DNA of 64,000 bases, from contig NC_006049.2 in the NCBI RefSeq assembly GCF_000006445.2, positions 1,612,001-1,676,000 on the forward strand, read 5' to 3'. Made by a program: the position numbers and the translations under genes. The DNA comes from Debaryomyces hansenii CBS767. Its lineage: Eukaryota > Ascomycota > Pichiomycetes > Serinales > Debaryomycetaceae. Below the pieces are notes generated by a model. The model worked only from the letters and a program-made list of their open reading frames with translations, was not told the DNA's origin and did not search any database. Shown here piece by piece: positions 1 through 10,199 of this stretch (its first letter is position 1; each line of letters opens with the position of its first letter).

Positions 1-152
1 TTTCTTTTGAATACAGACTTCATTCCGATAACAACAATCCTTCTATTATAAATAATGGTGGCGAAGGTAAGTATAACCGTCGTTTTACCAAGCCGTACCA
101 TAGCCATAACCATCATAATCAAAATCACTCTAAGAATGATTCAGATAACTGA
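1..152 (+). CDS. 3' end of an unidentified protein-coding gene (partial)
   Basis: An open frame enters from the left edge (codons in phase with position 3) and stops at TGA 150-152, giving 49 residues of a C-terminus. The tail is rich in Asn, His, Ser, Lys and Arg, with a Gly-Gly-Glu-Gly stretch and a His/Asn-rich run just before the stop. It looks like a disordered, basic C-terminal tail of the kind seen in yeast regulatory or RNA-binding proteins. No domain is visible, so no function is assigned. It could be a chance frame, but the codon choice and the position upstream of a normal intergenic gap favour a real gene end. Confidence 0.5.
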   Translation, partial: SFEYRLHSDNNNPSIINNGGEGKYNRRFTKPYHSHNHHNQNHSKNDSDN

Positions 153-579
153 AATCATTATCTGCCACCTGTATATATAAAAATATACACTGACCTGTAT
201 TCGTATTGTAAACTCGACATCCTTTTGCATACTTCTATATCTTGATTCTGATCGGTATTATCCGAACCAGATGATTCTTGTGACAAGAATATTCGATGAT
301 GAGAATTTTGTGTAATTATGAACATCAAAAAATTATCATCAGATATAAATTAACTAATACAAAAAGACAGAAAAAATTGCAAGTATCGGAGTAGCAGAAG
401 TTTTTCTACGTATCGATAGTTGGAAAAAATACTAATAGAATATTGACAGATCCTTATTTTTATACGTATATTTCCGATTGTTGTGATTTTTTTCAGGTAA
501 AAGAATTAGCCAGATTAGTCACCAGCAGGAACCCATACAGTCATAAATAAGCAATAGTGGACTGAAATTAAAAGGAAGC
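153..579 (+). promoter_or_regulatory. Intergenic region / GAT1-like promoter with GATA motifs
   Basis: AT-rich region of 427 bp between the left-edge gene and the GATA-factor gene. Three TTATC motifs (GATAA on the minus strand) lie at 158-162, 258-262 and 333-337. Fungal nitrogen GATA factors bind GATAA and often regulate themselves or each other, so auto- or cross-regulation is plausible. The motif is short and expected by chance in AT-rich DNA. No other gene is seen here. Confidence 0.35.
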
Positions 580-2688
580 ATGTCAAGAATTGAAAGTGAG
601 TTAGATACTGCCCCATCAATATTTGAACTATTTAATTCAGCAAAAAAATTGCTTTCTTTGCAGACCAGAGTCGAGAATAGACAGTTACGAAAGGATTGTT
701 ATAACGTCCAGAAGAACCAAGTAATGGCCGACTACAACGACCTTAACAACAACGACAACAAGTTTCTCGACTTGTTGTCACCGCTTTCGATAGATGACTT
801 GAAAAGCAGCCCTCAATATGGACAAAGACATGGCCGAACAAATGAAACCCGAAACGGTAGTATTTCTGGACATGAAAGTAGAAGAGGAAATAGCAATATG
901 CAGATTGACATTACGCCATCTAGTATTAATGATTCGCCCTATAGCGGAATTACAGATGTGAAGGCTACACCGTGGACCAACAATAAGGGTCCTACTGTTA
1001 TTAAAAAAGAGCCAACTACCACAGTTTCTAATATCCAAATATCATCTTCGACCTTACCACTGGATCCTCAGCCAGTAAATACCATCAAACCTATGAATAA
1101 AATACCGATGGCAAAGCCATTACCCAAATCAAACCTTACATCGTCATTATCACAGCAACGACAAGAAGAAAAGCTGACGGCTGTAAAACCAGCCGAAGCT
1201 AGTGCTACTAATGATGAAACAAAGCAAACTGAATGTTTTAATTGTCATGCCTTGAAGACTCCATTATGGAGGAAAGATCCGCAAGGCAAGACCTTGTGTA
1301 ATGCGTGTGGGTTATTTCTCAAGTTGCATGGTACGACAAGACCATTAAGTTTAAAGACGGATGTTATCAAGAAAAGAAGTTCTAGGAGGTCGCCAGCTAC
1401 AAATAAAGCTGCGAATTTGAATTCCACCTATTCAAGTAGCTTGTCGAGGCAAAATGCAAACCAAGATCAATTATCTAACAATAGAAATATCAAGAATGGG
1501 TCTATACCGATCAGCTCACAAAGCAATTCGTTTGCATCACCAAATTCCGCTCCATCATCAGCAAACAACGGGTCATTAACTTCTGGCGGAATTCCTATTG
1601 GTAGCAGTGGCTCACGTTATAAGAATGTGTTGATATTGCCAAAGCCATTAGCACCAAATACCCCAAATACCCCAAATACTCTGTCTAATCAAATGAGTTT
1701 GAGTACTAAATCGATCCCAACCCCCAATAACTCCTTCTTGAACAATGATAATTTCAATAGCCCTGCATCACCTATAGTTAACAACTCATTTAGTGGTCTG
1801 TTTAACGGCAGCAACAATAACCAAGCACAGGCATTTAAGAGGAAAAAGGCAGAGAATGGTAATGAACAATTTTCAGCAAATAATGAATCGATATCCAAAA
1901 AGATACCCACGCAAATGCCACAAACGAATCAAACAGTCAAGCGGAATACCTCCATATCATCATCTTTCCAATCGTCTTCATTCAATAAGCGGACATCCTT
2001 TACGAGCTTATCTTCACTCCAAAGAAAAAATTCATCCATAGGATTGAGTAATTCGTTGAGCAACATTAATATCAACGGAAACCAAATTCAGAACCAAAAC
2101 GATAGTCCGGCCCAAAATTTTAATTCTTCTAGTTTCACAGGTACTAATTCCTTAACGCCTTCTAACATTAATATCTTAAATCAGCGTTTTACCCAGAATA
2201 ACAACGGTGGCTATTTTGACAATTCGTCATCGTTTCCTCGCAGAAGCAGTAATTCTGGGCTTGCAGAAACACCTGGATCTGTCGCCTCACAATCGTCGTT
2301 CAGCAGCAGCCATTTACACTCTAATCGTCAATCATTTACTGTCCCATCCGATTTCGCCAACTTCAATACGGTGAAAACTCCCACCGAGTTCGTTCCCGAG
2401 TCCTTACCGTCTACAACTATCCCGGAGAACGATGACATGGACACAGACGACTTTTTCAAAAACTACACCGAGTTGCATAATAACGATAATGAAGTGTATG
2501 AGTTTGACATGAATAACGAACGAATGGGTAGCCGGTACGAAATCAAACCAACTGCGTTCACCAAGTCGTCGTTAACGGATGGGTTAAAAAATCAACCCCA
2601 ACCTGATCGCCAATCTCCCATTCTTTCGCAGCCTGATCATCAGACCAACGTGGCTAAAGACTTGGATTGGTTGAAATTTGACCTTTAA
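580..2688 (+). CDS. GAT1: GATA zinc-finger transcription factor, nitrogen regulation (Gat1/Nil1-like)
   Basis: Sequence-specific activator of nitrogen-catabolite-repressed genes, expected to move between cytoplasm and nucleus. The 702-residue protein has one type IV GATA finger, C-X2-C-X17-C-X2-C with Cys219, Cys222, Cys240 and Cys243, followed by the basic tail typical of fungal GATA factors ([14 protein letters not shown]). The N-terminus (about residues 11-40, [13 protein letters not shown]) resembles the short conserved domain found in Gat1/AreA-type activators. The rest is low-complexity Asn/Ser/Gln-rich sequence, as is usual for such activators. The single finger and the [15 protein letters not shown] start favour Gat1 over Gln3, but the paralogue assignment is by resemblance only. 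Several CTG codons lie in the disordered parts and would be serine in this clade. The start at ATG 580 is the first in frame. Confidence 0.85.
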   Translation: MSRIESELDTAPSIFELFNSAKKLLSLQTRVENRQLRKDCYNVQKNQVMADYNDLNNNDNKFLDLLSPLSIDDLKSSPQYGQRHGRTNETRNGSISGHESRRGNSNMQIDITPSSINDSPYSGITDVKATPWTNNKGPTVIKKEPTTTVSNIQISSSTLPLDPQPVNTIKPMNKIPMAKPLPKSNLTSSLSQQRQEEKLTAVKPAEASATNDETKQTECFNCHALKTPLWRKDPQGKTLCNACGLFLKLHGTTRPLSLKTDVIKKRSSRRSPATNKAANLNSTYSSSLSRQNANQDQLSNNRNIKNGSIPISSQSNSFASPNSAPSSANNGSLTSGGIPIGSSGSRYKNVLILPKPLAPNTPNTPNTLSNQMSLSTKSIPTPNNSFLNNDNFNSPASPIVNNSFSGLFNGSNNNQAQAFKRKKAENGNEQFSANNESISKKIPTQMPQTNQTVKRNTSISSSFQSSSFNKRTSFTSLSSLQRKNSSIGLSNSLSNININGNQIQNQNDSPAQNFNSSSFTGTNSLTPSNINILNQRFTQNNNGGYFDNSSSFPRRSSNSGLAETPGSVASQSSFSSSHLHSNRQSFTVPSDFANFNTVKTPTEFVPESLPSTTIPENDDMDTDDFFKNYTELHNNDNEVYEFDMNNERMGSRYEIKPTAFTKSSLTDGLKNQPQPDRQSPILSQPDHQTNVAKDLDWLKFDL

Positions 2689-3010
2689 GGAGATCATTAT
2701 CTACAATTATTTAATTCATTTCTACTGTGTATTTAACAATGCATGATACCTTGTATTAGAACCTGTACTAATAATCTGCTTTTAATATTCTGTACTTCTG
2801 TAACTACAATAGTACAGATCTGTTACGATACCAATTAGTGAAAATTTGCATGTGCTTTTTTTTGGGCCTCACCAAAAAAATTTTCCATCTCGTCGTAAAA
2901 AAAACGTATAAATACGTTCACGTTTTCGTGTTCATTTTTCTTTTCACGAAGTTTGATTTTTACAAATTAATATTGAATTAATACAAAATACACTCAATTG
3001 ATTGTTAATA
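2689..3010 (+). promoter_or_regulatory. GAT1-SAH1 intergenic region with SAH1 TATA box
   Basis: The 322 bp hold the 3' end of the GATA-factor gene and the SAH1 promoter. A consensus TATAAATA lies at 2907-2914, about 97 bp before the SAH1 ATG, and is followed by pyrimidine-rich and then A-rich leader sequence, as in highly expressed yeast genes. No other gene is seen. Confidence 0.5.
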
Positions 3011-4360
3011 ATGTCTGCTCCAGCTTCCAATTACAAAGTTGCCGATATCTCCTTAGCTGCCTTCGGTAGAAAAGATATTGAATTATCTGAAAATGAAATG
3101 CCAGGTTTAATGGATATCAGAAAGAAATACGGTTCATCTCAACCATTAAAGGGTGCTAGAGTTGCTGGTTGTTTACACATGACCATTCAAACTGCTGTTT
3201 TGATCGAAACCTTAGTTGCTTTAGGAGCAGAAGTTACCTGGTCATCATGTAACATTTTCTCTACCCAAGACCACGCTGCTGCTGCTATTGCTGCTGCTGG
3301 TGTTCCAGTTTTCGCCTGGAAGGGAGAAACCGACGAAGAATACGAATGGTGTATTGAACAACAATTATTCGCTTTCAAGGACGGTAAGAAATTGAACTTG
3401 ATCTTGGATGATGGTGGAGACTTGACCACTTTAGTCCACAAGAAGTACCCAGAAATGTTAGACGACTGTTACGGTTTATCTGAAGAAACCACCACCGGTG
3501 TCCACCACTTATACAAGATGTTGAAGGAAGGTACCTTAAAGGTTCCAGCTATCAACGTTAACGACTCTGTCACCAAGTCTAAGTTCGATAACTTATACGG
3601 TTGTCGTGAATCTTTGATCGATGGTATTAAGAGAGCCACCGATGTTATGATTGCCGGTAAGGTTGCCGTTGTCGCTGGTTTCGGTGATGTCGGTAAGGGT
3701 TGTGCCATGGCTTTAAGAGGTATGGGTGCTAGAGTTATTGTTACTGAAATTGATCCAATTAACGCTTTACAAGCTGCCGTTTCTGGTTACCAAGTTGCTC
3801 CATTAGAAGAAGTTGCTTCTATTGGTCAAATCTTCGTCACCACCACTGGTTGTCGTGACATTATCACTGGTGTTCACTTTGAACAAATGCCAGAAGATGC
3901 TATTGTCTGTAACATTGGTCACTTCGATATCGAAATCGATGTCGCATGGTTAAAGGCCAACTCCGAATCTGTTGTTGAAATCAAGCCACAAGTCGACAGA
4001 TTCTTGATGAAGAACGGTCGTCACGTTATCTTATTAGCTGAAGGTAGATTAGTTAACTTAGGTTGTGCCACCGGTCACTCATCTTTCGTCATGTCTTGTT
4101 CTTTCTCCAACCAAGTTTTGGCCCAAATCGCTTTATTCAAGGCTGAAGACAAAGAATTCCTCGCCAAGTTCCCAGAATTCGGTAAGTCTGACAAATTCGA
4201 CATCGGTGTCCACTTATTACCAAAGGTTTTGGATGAAACCGTTGCTAAGTGTCACTTGGACCACTTAGGTGCTAAGTTGACCGTCTTATCTGACGTTCAA
4301 GCTGAATACTTAGGTATTCCAAAGGAAGGTCCTTTCAAGGCTGATATTTACAAGTACTAG
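3011..4360 (+). CDS. SAH1: S-adenosyl-L-homocysteine hydrolase
   Basis: Cytosolic NAD-dependent enzyme that reversibly splits S-adenosylhomocysteine into adenosine and homocysteine, removing the product inhibitor of methyltransferases. The 449 residues match the usual length of the yeast enzyme. Visible family signatures are [17 protein letters not shown] in the substrate domain, the NAD-binding Rossmann motif [10 protein letters not shown] near residues 222-231 with the preceding helix rich in conserved residues, and a C-terminus ending in Lys-Tyr as in eukaryotic family members. The frame is open three codons upstream, but the first ATG is at 3011. Codon use is strongly biased to the preferred set (GGT, GCT, TTG, AAG), indicating high expression, in keeping with the strong TATA box upstream. 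Assignment is essentially certain. Confidence 0.98.
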   Translation: MSAPASNYKVADISLAAFGRKDIELSENEMPGLMDIRKKYGSSQPLKGARVAGCLHMTIQTAVLIETLVALGAEVTWSSCNIFSTQDHAAAAIAAAGVPVFAWKGETDEEYEWCIEQQLFAFKDGKKLNLILDDGGDLTTLVHKKYPEMLDDCYGLSEETTTGVHHLYKMLKEGTLKVPAINVNDSVTKSKFDNLYGCRESLIDGIKRATDVMIAGKVAVVAGFGDVGKGCAMALRGMGARVIVTEIDPINALQAAVSGYQVAPLEEVASIGQIFVTTTGCRDIITGVHFEQMPEDAIVCNIGHFDIEIDVAWLKANSESVVEIKPQVDRFLMKNGRHVILLAEGRLVNLGCATGHSSFVMSCSFSNQVLAQIALFKAEDKEFLAKFPEFGKSDKFDIGVHLLPKVLDETVAKCHLDHLGAKLTVLSDVQAEYLGIPKEGPFKADIYKY

Positions 4361-4944
4361 ATTGGTATCAATCTTGCTACGAAATCTGCCTGTAATAATC
4401 ATTTTTGTTCAGATTTAACCGATTTTGATGGTTTCTTAGTTATTGCTAGGGCCTACAATTCCGCTTAAAATTCTATTTTTGTTCTTGGTTTCACATGTAT
4501 TTTAATTTTAATTGCATCAACTGCATTTAATGATATGGTTTATGATAAGATATACGGAACGCTGTTCTCCTCGGATGCAACATTCAGTATGGTTTTTATT
4601 CTCTAAATGATTGGGTTTTTTATGTTCATGACTTTTTTTTTTGTTTTGTTAGAAAATGATAAAGGTAGATTTATATAATTTTATATACTAATAAAGGTAT
4701 CCTCAACGGATGGTAATAAAGATCATATCTGTAGCTCAGATATTCTCCAACTGAAACTGAACGTTTGTTAATGGTCCAATGGATAACAATAGGGTCCATT
4801 TCATTTCATTATGGATGTCGTTCGATAACCAATCTCATCTGTTATCTGCCCACATGTATCATCATAATCATATAAAAGTACAGATAAGAAGCCAGTTTTT
4901 ATAATTCATTTTCGACCACTAGAAATATTCAGCAAATATTTAAA
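4361..4944 (+). promoter_or_regulatory. SAH1-RNY1 intergenic region with RNY1 TATA box
   Basis: The 584 bp contain the SAH1 3' UTR with AT-rich termination/polyadenylation sequence, including a T-run near 4634-4645, and the RNY1 promoter. TATAAAAG lies at 4871-4878, 74 bp before the RNY1 ATG. Nothing else gene-like is seen. Confidence 0.45.
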
Positions 4945-6156
4945 ATGTTGGCCCTCATATTGACCATTTCCATATGTATATTTCTTAAAGGAAGTACGTG
5001 CTCATATATTAATTTAGGCTCTGAGGGTATCGTTTTCGGAGCACCAAATTGTCCAGTAGATATTCCTTTAACATGCACCAACTCGACACCTATAGATAAT
5101 TCATGTTGTTTTGAATCTCCAGGTGGAATCCTATTGCTGACTCAATTTTGGGACTATTATCCTCCAATCGGAGGAAACGAATCGTTTACCTTGCACGGGT
5201 TGTGGCCAGACAACTGTGATGGGACATACGAACAATTTTGTGATGACAGCTTGAATATCCGCAGTGCTACTGACATTGTATTGAACCAATTCGGTGACAA
5301 GGTTTTGTATGGAAAGATGTCCGAATTTTGGAAGAACTTTAACGGTAACGATGAATCGTTATGGATTCACGAATTCAACAAGCACGCTACATGCGTGAAA
5401 ACAATCAGACCTACATGCTACGACAATCAACGCTACGTAAAGAACAAAAACGTATATGACTTCTACAATATAACCATGAACCTCTACGAGAAATTGCCCA
5501 CCTTCCAGTTTTTAGCAGCTGAAGGAATCGTGCCATCATTAACTCAAAAGTACTCCAAGAAGCAAATTAACGATGCATTGACCAAGTACTTCGGGAAAGC
5601 TGTTTATTTCAAGTGCAACAAATATAAGGCCTTACAAGAAGTGTGGTACTACCATTATTTGCAGGGTTCATTGAAGGAGGAGAACTTTTCTCCTATCGAC
5701 ACAATTATCAATTCGAACTGTCCAGAAGAGAACATTCAGTTTATTCCTAAGAATGGTTTTAATCCTGGACCCCAGCCACCAAAGTCACCTCGTAAGGGTT
5801 ATCTTGAGTCCCCTGGGAAAAAAGGATGTCTTATCAGTAATGGTTTATGGTATGAAGCGGGGACCTGTGCAACTTATGCGATCTCACAGCAAGAGTTTGG
5901 TGGTTACAAGATTAGGTCATCAAAGGGTTACTGTGGCATGAACTCACAGGGTCAATTCACTTGTAACAAACAAGTTGATCCTACAAAGAACCAGTTTCAA
6001 TACAATAAGGATACACGAAAGATCGGATATGGAGGGAACTTCGCATGGTGTCTTGACACTGAACATAAACACGGAGACGGCAAGACAGCCCAGACCCCAA
6101 TCAAAATTAGCGATGGCCAATGTGACTCATTCCCTGTTCAGTATGGAGGTAAATGA
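4945..6156 (+). CDS. RNY1: Secreted/vacuolar ribonuclease T2
   Basis: Endoribonuclease of the T2 family that cleaves single-stranded RNA through a 2',3'-cyclic phosphate. In yeast it is secretory or vacuolar, is released to the cytosol under stress, and can cleave tRNAs. The N-terminus (about 20 residues, MLALILTISICIFLKG) is a signal peptide. The two catalytic segments are intact: CAS I FTLHGLWPD with His84, and CAS II WIHEFNKHATC with His142, Glu143 and His147. Many cysteines in the first 250 residues suit the disulphide-bonded T2 fold. After about residue 270 comes a roughly 130-residue C-terminal extension with further Cys, Gly and aromatic residues, as in other yeast Rny1 proteins and absent from plant T2 enzymes. 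Length 403 against about 434 in S. cerevisiae. Confidence 0.95.
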   Translation: MLALILTISICIFLKGSTCSYINLGSEGIVFGAPNCPVDIPLTCTNSTPIDNSCCFESPGGILLLTQFWDYYPPIGGNESFTLHGLWPDNCDGTYEQFCDDSLNIRSATDIVLNQFGDKVLYGKMSEFWKNFNGNDESLWIHEFNKHATCVKTIRPTCYDNQRYVKNKNVYDFYNITMNLYEKLPTFQFLAAEGIVPSLTQKYSKKQINDALTKYFGKAVYFKCNKYKALQEVWYYHYLQGSLKEENFSPIDTIINSNCPEENIQFIPKNGFNPGPQPPKSPRKGYLESPGKKGCLISNGLWYEAGTCATYAISQQEFGGYKIRSSKGYCGMNSQGQFTCNKQVDPTKNQFQYNKDTRKIGYGGNFAWCLDTEHKHGDGKTAQTPIKISDGQCDSFPVQYGGK

Positions 6157-6460
6157 TCGCTTTTGAAATCTGTCAATAGCGATCTATAATAACCTGCATT
6201 AGTCTAAAAAATACATATAATAGGCCTACGTTTACGTAGCTTAGTAGCGACGTCAGTTTAATATTCTGTCAGTAGAGAGTTAATTCAGTCTACTTGATGA
6301 CTTCAAAAGCCTCGCTGCAATTGTTCCCCTGATACTACAAGCCACTAATGTATTAGGTTTATTTCGCATGTACTTACAATAAGCAATATAGTTAGCAACA
6401 AGAAGCACGATAAGAACAGTACAGGCAATTCACGAGCAACGCATATACACGTGATCGATC
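6157..6460. other. Convergent intergenic region
   Basis: The 304 bp lie between the convergent ends of RNY1 and the MARVEL-type gene and should hold both 3' UTRs. A CACGTG hexamer occurs at 6448-6453, but it is beside two stop codons and is unlikely to be a promoter element. No ORF or RNA gene is recognised. Confidence 0.5.
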
Positions 6461-7087
6461 TCATGTAGCATCAATTGGAGTAGCGGGCGATTCTACCTTA
6501 TCAACCTCTTTGGACTCACCCGAAGCCTCAGGAGCCATCTCGTTGCTAGTGGTACCCACGGGGTTTTCCACGTCCTGCGTGGCCTTAGAAGGAACAACCT
6601 CAGGGAAAATGGCTCCCATCTTAAAGCTATTGCGTGCCATCAAGTTATTATCACGATATCCAAACGGAATAACGGTGAAAATGATAAGCAAGATCAACGA
6701 CACGCAAAACGACACCCAATTGAACAAACCAAACGCAATCATGGCCTTACCCAACAGGCACCACCGATTGGTGTCATAATACCGGTTGAAGTACGTACAA
6801 TCCACATCACCAAACGCATTGGCCATTGCTGCAAATGACGCCAACCAGAAAATCATGAATATGCATTCACACACCAAAATCACCAAAGGAGACGCCAACC
6901 GGAAGCATATTGGCAACATCACTACCACTAAGTAAATAATTGTAAAGACTGAGATTACTAGCGAGTACACCACCCGACTGTAACCATAGTCCAAATCTGC
7001 TATAAGACCAGCAGCGAGCCCTAAATTAATAATTGTCCAAATGAACTGGAGTCCACGAATGGCTCCACCGATTATAAGGTATAACAT
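6461..7087 (-). CDS. MARVEL-domain-like four-span membrane protein
   Basis: A 208-residue protein with four hydrophobic segments (about residues 4-27, 40-62, 66-92 and 115-145), a charged loop with cysteines between the third and fourth spans (DCTYFNRYYDTNRWC), and a soluble acidic Ser/Pro/Glu-rich C-terminus. This arrangement, with the short N-terminus, is that of fungal MARVEL proteins. The family includes Nce102/Fhn1 of plasma-membrane eisosomes and several uncharacterised yeast members. The C-terminal tail is longer than in Nce102 (about 173 residues), so it is probably a different member. The start ATG at 7087 is the only one before the first span. A role in membrane-domain organisation is inferred from family only. 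Confidence 0.65.
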   Translation of the reverse strand: MLYLIIGGAIRGLQFIWTIINLGLAAGLIADLDYGYSRVVYSLVISVFTIIYLVVVMLPICFRLASPLVILVCECIFMIFWLASFAAMANAFGDVDCTYFNRYYDTNRWCLLGKAMIAFGLFNWVSFCVSLILLIIFTVIPFGYRDNNLMARNSFKMGAIFPEVVPSKATQDVENPVGTTSNEMAPEASGESKEVDKVESPATPIDAT

Positions 7088-8372
7088 GTTTTTCTTCAGT
7101 GTATAATATCGAATTGTAACCTATAACAGGGATTACTAAAGATACTAGAAAATGCGAAATCTAATATTTGGGGAGATCATCACTCTATTTATATACGCAG
7201 CATTAATGGGAAGGTTGTAAAAATTATTAACTCTTACATAATATCCCGTAACTGTAATAATCTTATATAGAATGAAGTCAATAGATAAAGCTCTTTATGA
7301 GTGTAGAAGTATTGTTGGATCTGTTAATTACCTGATTTTGACAGACTAAAAATGGGTAAATAGGTATGAGTTTGCAGGCTAAAGTGGCCTAGCTCTTAAG
7401 CGTCATTCTAATAAAAGAGAGAGATATAGGGCTATTATTATGCGACTCGTAGCGCTTTTTTTTACAGTATGTACGAATACAGGAGAATGTACTTGATCGC
7501 AATTGAAGCCAGTGCAACGTGAATGATAGAAATGGATGAAACCGAGAATGAGAATGGGATAGGTGATGGTTTCAGGATGTGACCAAAGAAAATGGTAAGA
7601 CAAGTTCCGATGAAGATCAGAGGAGGATCATCTGAACCACTAGGACGGGATGATTTCTGAATCGATGTAACTAAAATAAATTACACGTAAAGCGCATGAT
7701 CCGACAAGAGAAATGACGAAACCATTGGCGGGGATCTGCCCGAATTGCCAAGTCTCGCATAGATCGCGTAGTTATTGGTGACAGGTTCCAGCGTAATAGA
7801 TAAGTGATGGCGCACAACTAGGATAATAACTGCAGGGAATTATAAAGTCATTCAGCCTTGCGAGGGACCCTAGCGAGGTAAGGGTGCGTGAAGGGGACGA
7901 GTCTAGATCGTGAGTGAGATATTCGCTAAATAGGTATAGATTCGCGGGATCTTAGGGTGGAAAAGACCAAGGTCAGGGAGCGGAAATTGCGTTTCGCAGC
8001 CATTTTGGTTTATTGACCACAGGAGCAGATGTAGACATTGGGACAGCTATGATGTGAAGGAAGACGTCCTTTGTGCAATGGAAGTGAAAATAACGAAAGG
8101 TAATAGGATAAGTCGCCAAGGGAAATGTGAAGACTGGAGATACATGAATATGGCACAGTGAATAGAAGGGAAATAGGACCATATTGTGATCATAGTATTG
8201 TTTATACTATGGAATATGGTACAATCGAAAGATATAAAGAATTAAATAATCCTGGCAAGTGATGTTTGAGCTACAGATATATTGTTCTGTCATATTTACA
8301 TTTCTCTACAAAAGATCCGCAATGAAGCAGCTGAATTCATGGTGTATACACATCGACCAATTGCTAGAAGTC
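7088..8372. other. Long ORF-free intergenic region with GC-rich core
   Basis: About 1.3 kb lies upstream of the MARVEL-type gene and downstream of the next minus-strand gene. No convincing ORF, tRNA or LTR is found. Positions about 7690-8000 are clearly more GC-rich (individual 60-bp lines reach 47-58 percent GC) than the normal AT-rich intergenic sequence around them, with short repeats such as GCGAGG twice at 7860-7880 and small inverted repeats. A structured non-coding RNA is one explanation; I could not match it to RNase P, MRP, SRP, U-snRNA or U3 signatures that I know. Confidence 0.4.
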
Positions 8373-8918
8373 TTAATTGGTTGTCTCGCACTTCTGTCTG
8401 ACTAAATCGTAGATATGGTCACTTAAACGAGGTAAACCGGCACCATTGCACAACCTATACATGCTATTTGGCTCATACGAACCAGGAATAATTTTACCGT
8501 CTCCATTCACATGGACATATCCAAATATGTTGTCGACCTCAGGAACGCGGCTATAGCTTGGAATTTCCCTAAAGTCATATATGGGCATATACGAATTGGC
8601 AAACGTGCCTGCCTCAACGATGAAAGCAAAGTCGTTGTGGACATTCAGGGCAATATTTGAGTGGAGTACTGATAAAAACTCGTCATTATCATCAAAGTTT
8701 GTTGTGCTAATCTTTTCGTTTTTACTGTAGCCTAGGGGTAAAGCATTTTCCTTTGGAGATAACGATACCTTAAATTTGCTGTCAGCGATGGGATGGATAA
8801 ATATTTGATCGTTATTGACATCTTTGGTATAAAATCTGTGCCATTGAAGGGTTCGAGATGCCACAGGCATTTGTGTTAGACGAATTCCATACGCTGCTCT
8901 ATTGATTGTTCTTAGCAT
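8373..8918 (-). CDS. Conserved small protein, probably mitochondrial, function unknown
   Basis: A 181-residue frame with an ATG at 8918. The first 30 residues carry Arg but almost no acidic residues (MLRTINRAAYGIRLTQ...), which looks like a mitochondrial presequence. The remainder is a compact mixed sequence with a conserved-looking C-terminal half (PIYDFREIPSYSR, DNIFGYVHVNGDGKIIPGSY, MYRLCNGAGLPRLSD). That part resembles a fungal family of uncharacterised mitochondrial proteins, but I cannot name the S. cerevisiae member with confidence. There are no transmembrane segments or metal motifs. Gene status is likely from codon use and sequence character; function is not assigned. Confidence 0.65.
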   Translation of the reverse strand: MLRTINRAAYGIRLTQMPVASRTLQWHRFYTKDVNNDQIFIHPIADSKFKVSLSPKENALPLGYSKNEKISTTNFDDNDEFLSVLHSNIALNVHNDFAFIVEAGTFANSYMPIYDFREIPSYSRVPEVDNIFGYVHVNGDGKIIPGSYEPNSMYRLCNGAGLPRLSDHIYDLVRQKCETTN

Positions 8919-9266
8919 ATTGTAGCTACTTTAAGTAATGAATCCTCTTAACTAGAACTTTTACATTTTTCAATAACGACCAGTTTAAAACATATGTGCA
9001 GGATATATATATATATATATGGATATATCATATGAATCTACTACCTTAGTACTATAGGCTACTGTGTCAAGAGATAATCAATTAGACTACCAATCTTTAA
9101 AGCATAATGTGATAATTCGGGATAATTGAAATAGATGGTGTGATAACGATCCAAAATCGAAAATGAATCTAAAAACCATCTAATTAGCCAAAAATACAGT
9201 ACTACACCTAAACTACAGTCCCAAGTAGTCTCCATTGTATAATAAGTCTATATGATATACTATATA
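8919..9266. other. Intergenic region
   Basis: The 348 bp lie between the 5' end of the small mitochondrial-type gene and the 3' end of BUD32. It is AT-rich and contains a dinucleotide run at 9003-9020. No gene is seen. Confidence 0.5.
9003..9020. repeat. (AT)9 microsatellite
   Basis: Nine uninterrupted AT units about 85 bp upstream of the minus-strand ATG at 8918. It could also serve as a TATA-like promoter element for that gene. Confidence 0.9.
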
Positions 9267-10049
9267 TCAACCTAACATGCTTCTCTTTCTTCCTCTTAAT
9301 CTTACGTCGTCTAATTTCTTCAACACTTCTACTAATTTCTTTTGGCCCTGTTTGCCAAATTCTTTATGCTTATGGACATCCTCGTATCCTTGTAACAACC
9401 ATTGGTTATACTCCTTAGCATATACAGAATGCGTACTGGTTATTGCTCTCTCTAAAACATATAGATCAACGGCTCTATCTTCTGCTAATCCCGAGTATGA
9501 TGACAATCCAAAGTCGATTAATACTGGCTCATCATCATTCAATAATATATTCGACGAAGTCAAATCTCCGTGTATCATTTCGTGTAAGTGTAGTTTTCCA
9601 ATAAGTTGCCCCACCTTGAAGCACATCTTCTCAACAGACTCGCTTGTACAATCTTGGTTGTTCCTTTCAAGATACCATAACCAGTTCTTGAAAGAGCTCA
9701 CGTCTCCATTAGGTAAGCTGTATCCTATGTATTCCATCCAAATTATGCCGTTATTGTAATCTGCCAGAATTATTCTTGGGGAATTTATATTCAACTTGTT
9801 TAACTTATACATGAACTTTACTTCCCCCACAGTACGAGATTTGGTAATACTGCTGTCTACCTTAGGGTGTCTATATGGTTTGGATGGTCTATATTTGATG
9901 ACGTATTTTCCACGGTTTTGTAAATATGGTTCATTAGCATATGGATGGACATCAGTATAGAACACTAACGCTTCTGCTCCTTGGGATATAACTGTTAATG
10001 GGATATTTGGTAAGCACTCTTGTGCTTTCTTCACTATATGATCCGTCAT
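9267..10049 (-). CDS. BUD32: Bud32 protein kinase/ATPase of the EKC/KEOPS complex
   Basis: Small atypical kinase (PRPK family) in KEOPS, which with Kae1 makes the t6A37 modification of ANN-decoding tRNAs and also affects telomeres and transcription. At 260 residues it matches the yeast length. Motifs are the N-terminal ISQGAEALVF replacing a classical glycine loop, the ATP-binding Lys in YVIKY (Lys52), the catalytic loop HGDLTSSN (Asp162) and the metal-binding DFG at 179-181, followed by SSYSGLAEDRAVDLYV. The C-terminus ends with the basic stretch RLRGRKRSMLG characteristic of the family. It is divergent from VID30, with 150 bp between the two ATGs, so the two probably share a promoter region. 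Assignment is firm. Confidence 0.96.
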   Translation of the reverse strand: MTDHIVKKAQECLPNIPLTVISQGAEALVFYTDVHPYANEPYLQNRGKYVIKYRPSKPYRHPKVDSSITKSRTVGEVKFMYKLNKLNINSPRIILADYNNGIIWMEYIGYSLPNGDVSSFKNWLWYLERNNQDCTSESVEKMCFKVGQLIGKLHLHEMIHGDLTSSNILLNDDEPVLIDFGLSSYSGLAEDRAVDLYVLERAITSTHSVYAKEYNQWLLQGYEDVHKHKEFGKQGQKKLVEVLKKLDDVRLRGRKRSMLG

Positions 10050-10199
10050 AGCACGCCGTCCCCCACTTGTAGTACGTATATTTCCTTTGAAAATCGTACG
10101 AAAATTTTAGTAATTTCAATCTCAGTGAGAATTACATATTCTCAATCATTTCTCCTTACACAGATATTGAAAGGTCCCACTAAAAACGAGAAATATACG
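10050..10199. promoter_or_regulatory. BUD32-VID30 divergent promoter
   Basis: 150 bp between the start codons of two divergent genes must hold both 5' leaders and promoters. The VID30 frame stays open upstream to 10020, but ATG 10200 is taken as the start because the upstream residues do not look like protein and overlap BUD32. No clear motif is seen. Confidence 0.45.

Noticed and set aside
7403..8182. Minus-strand frames of 66 and 69 codons in the GC-rich gap
   Set aside because: Both are short, with no protein-like pattern, and are expected by chance in GC-richer DNA.
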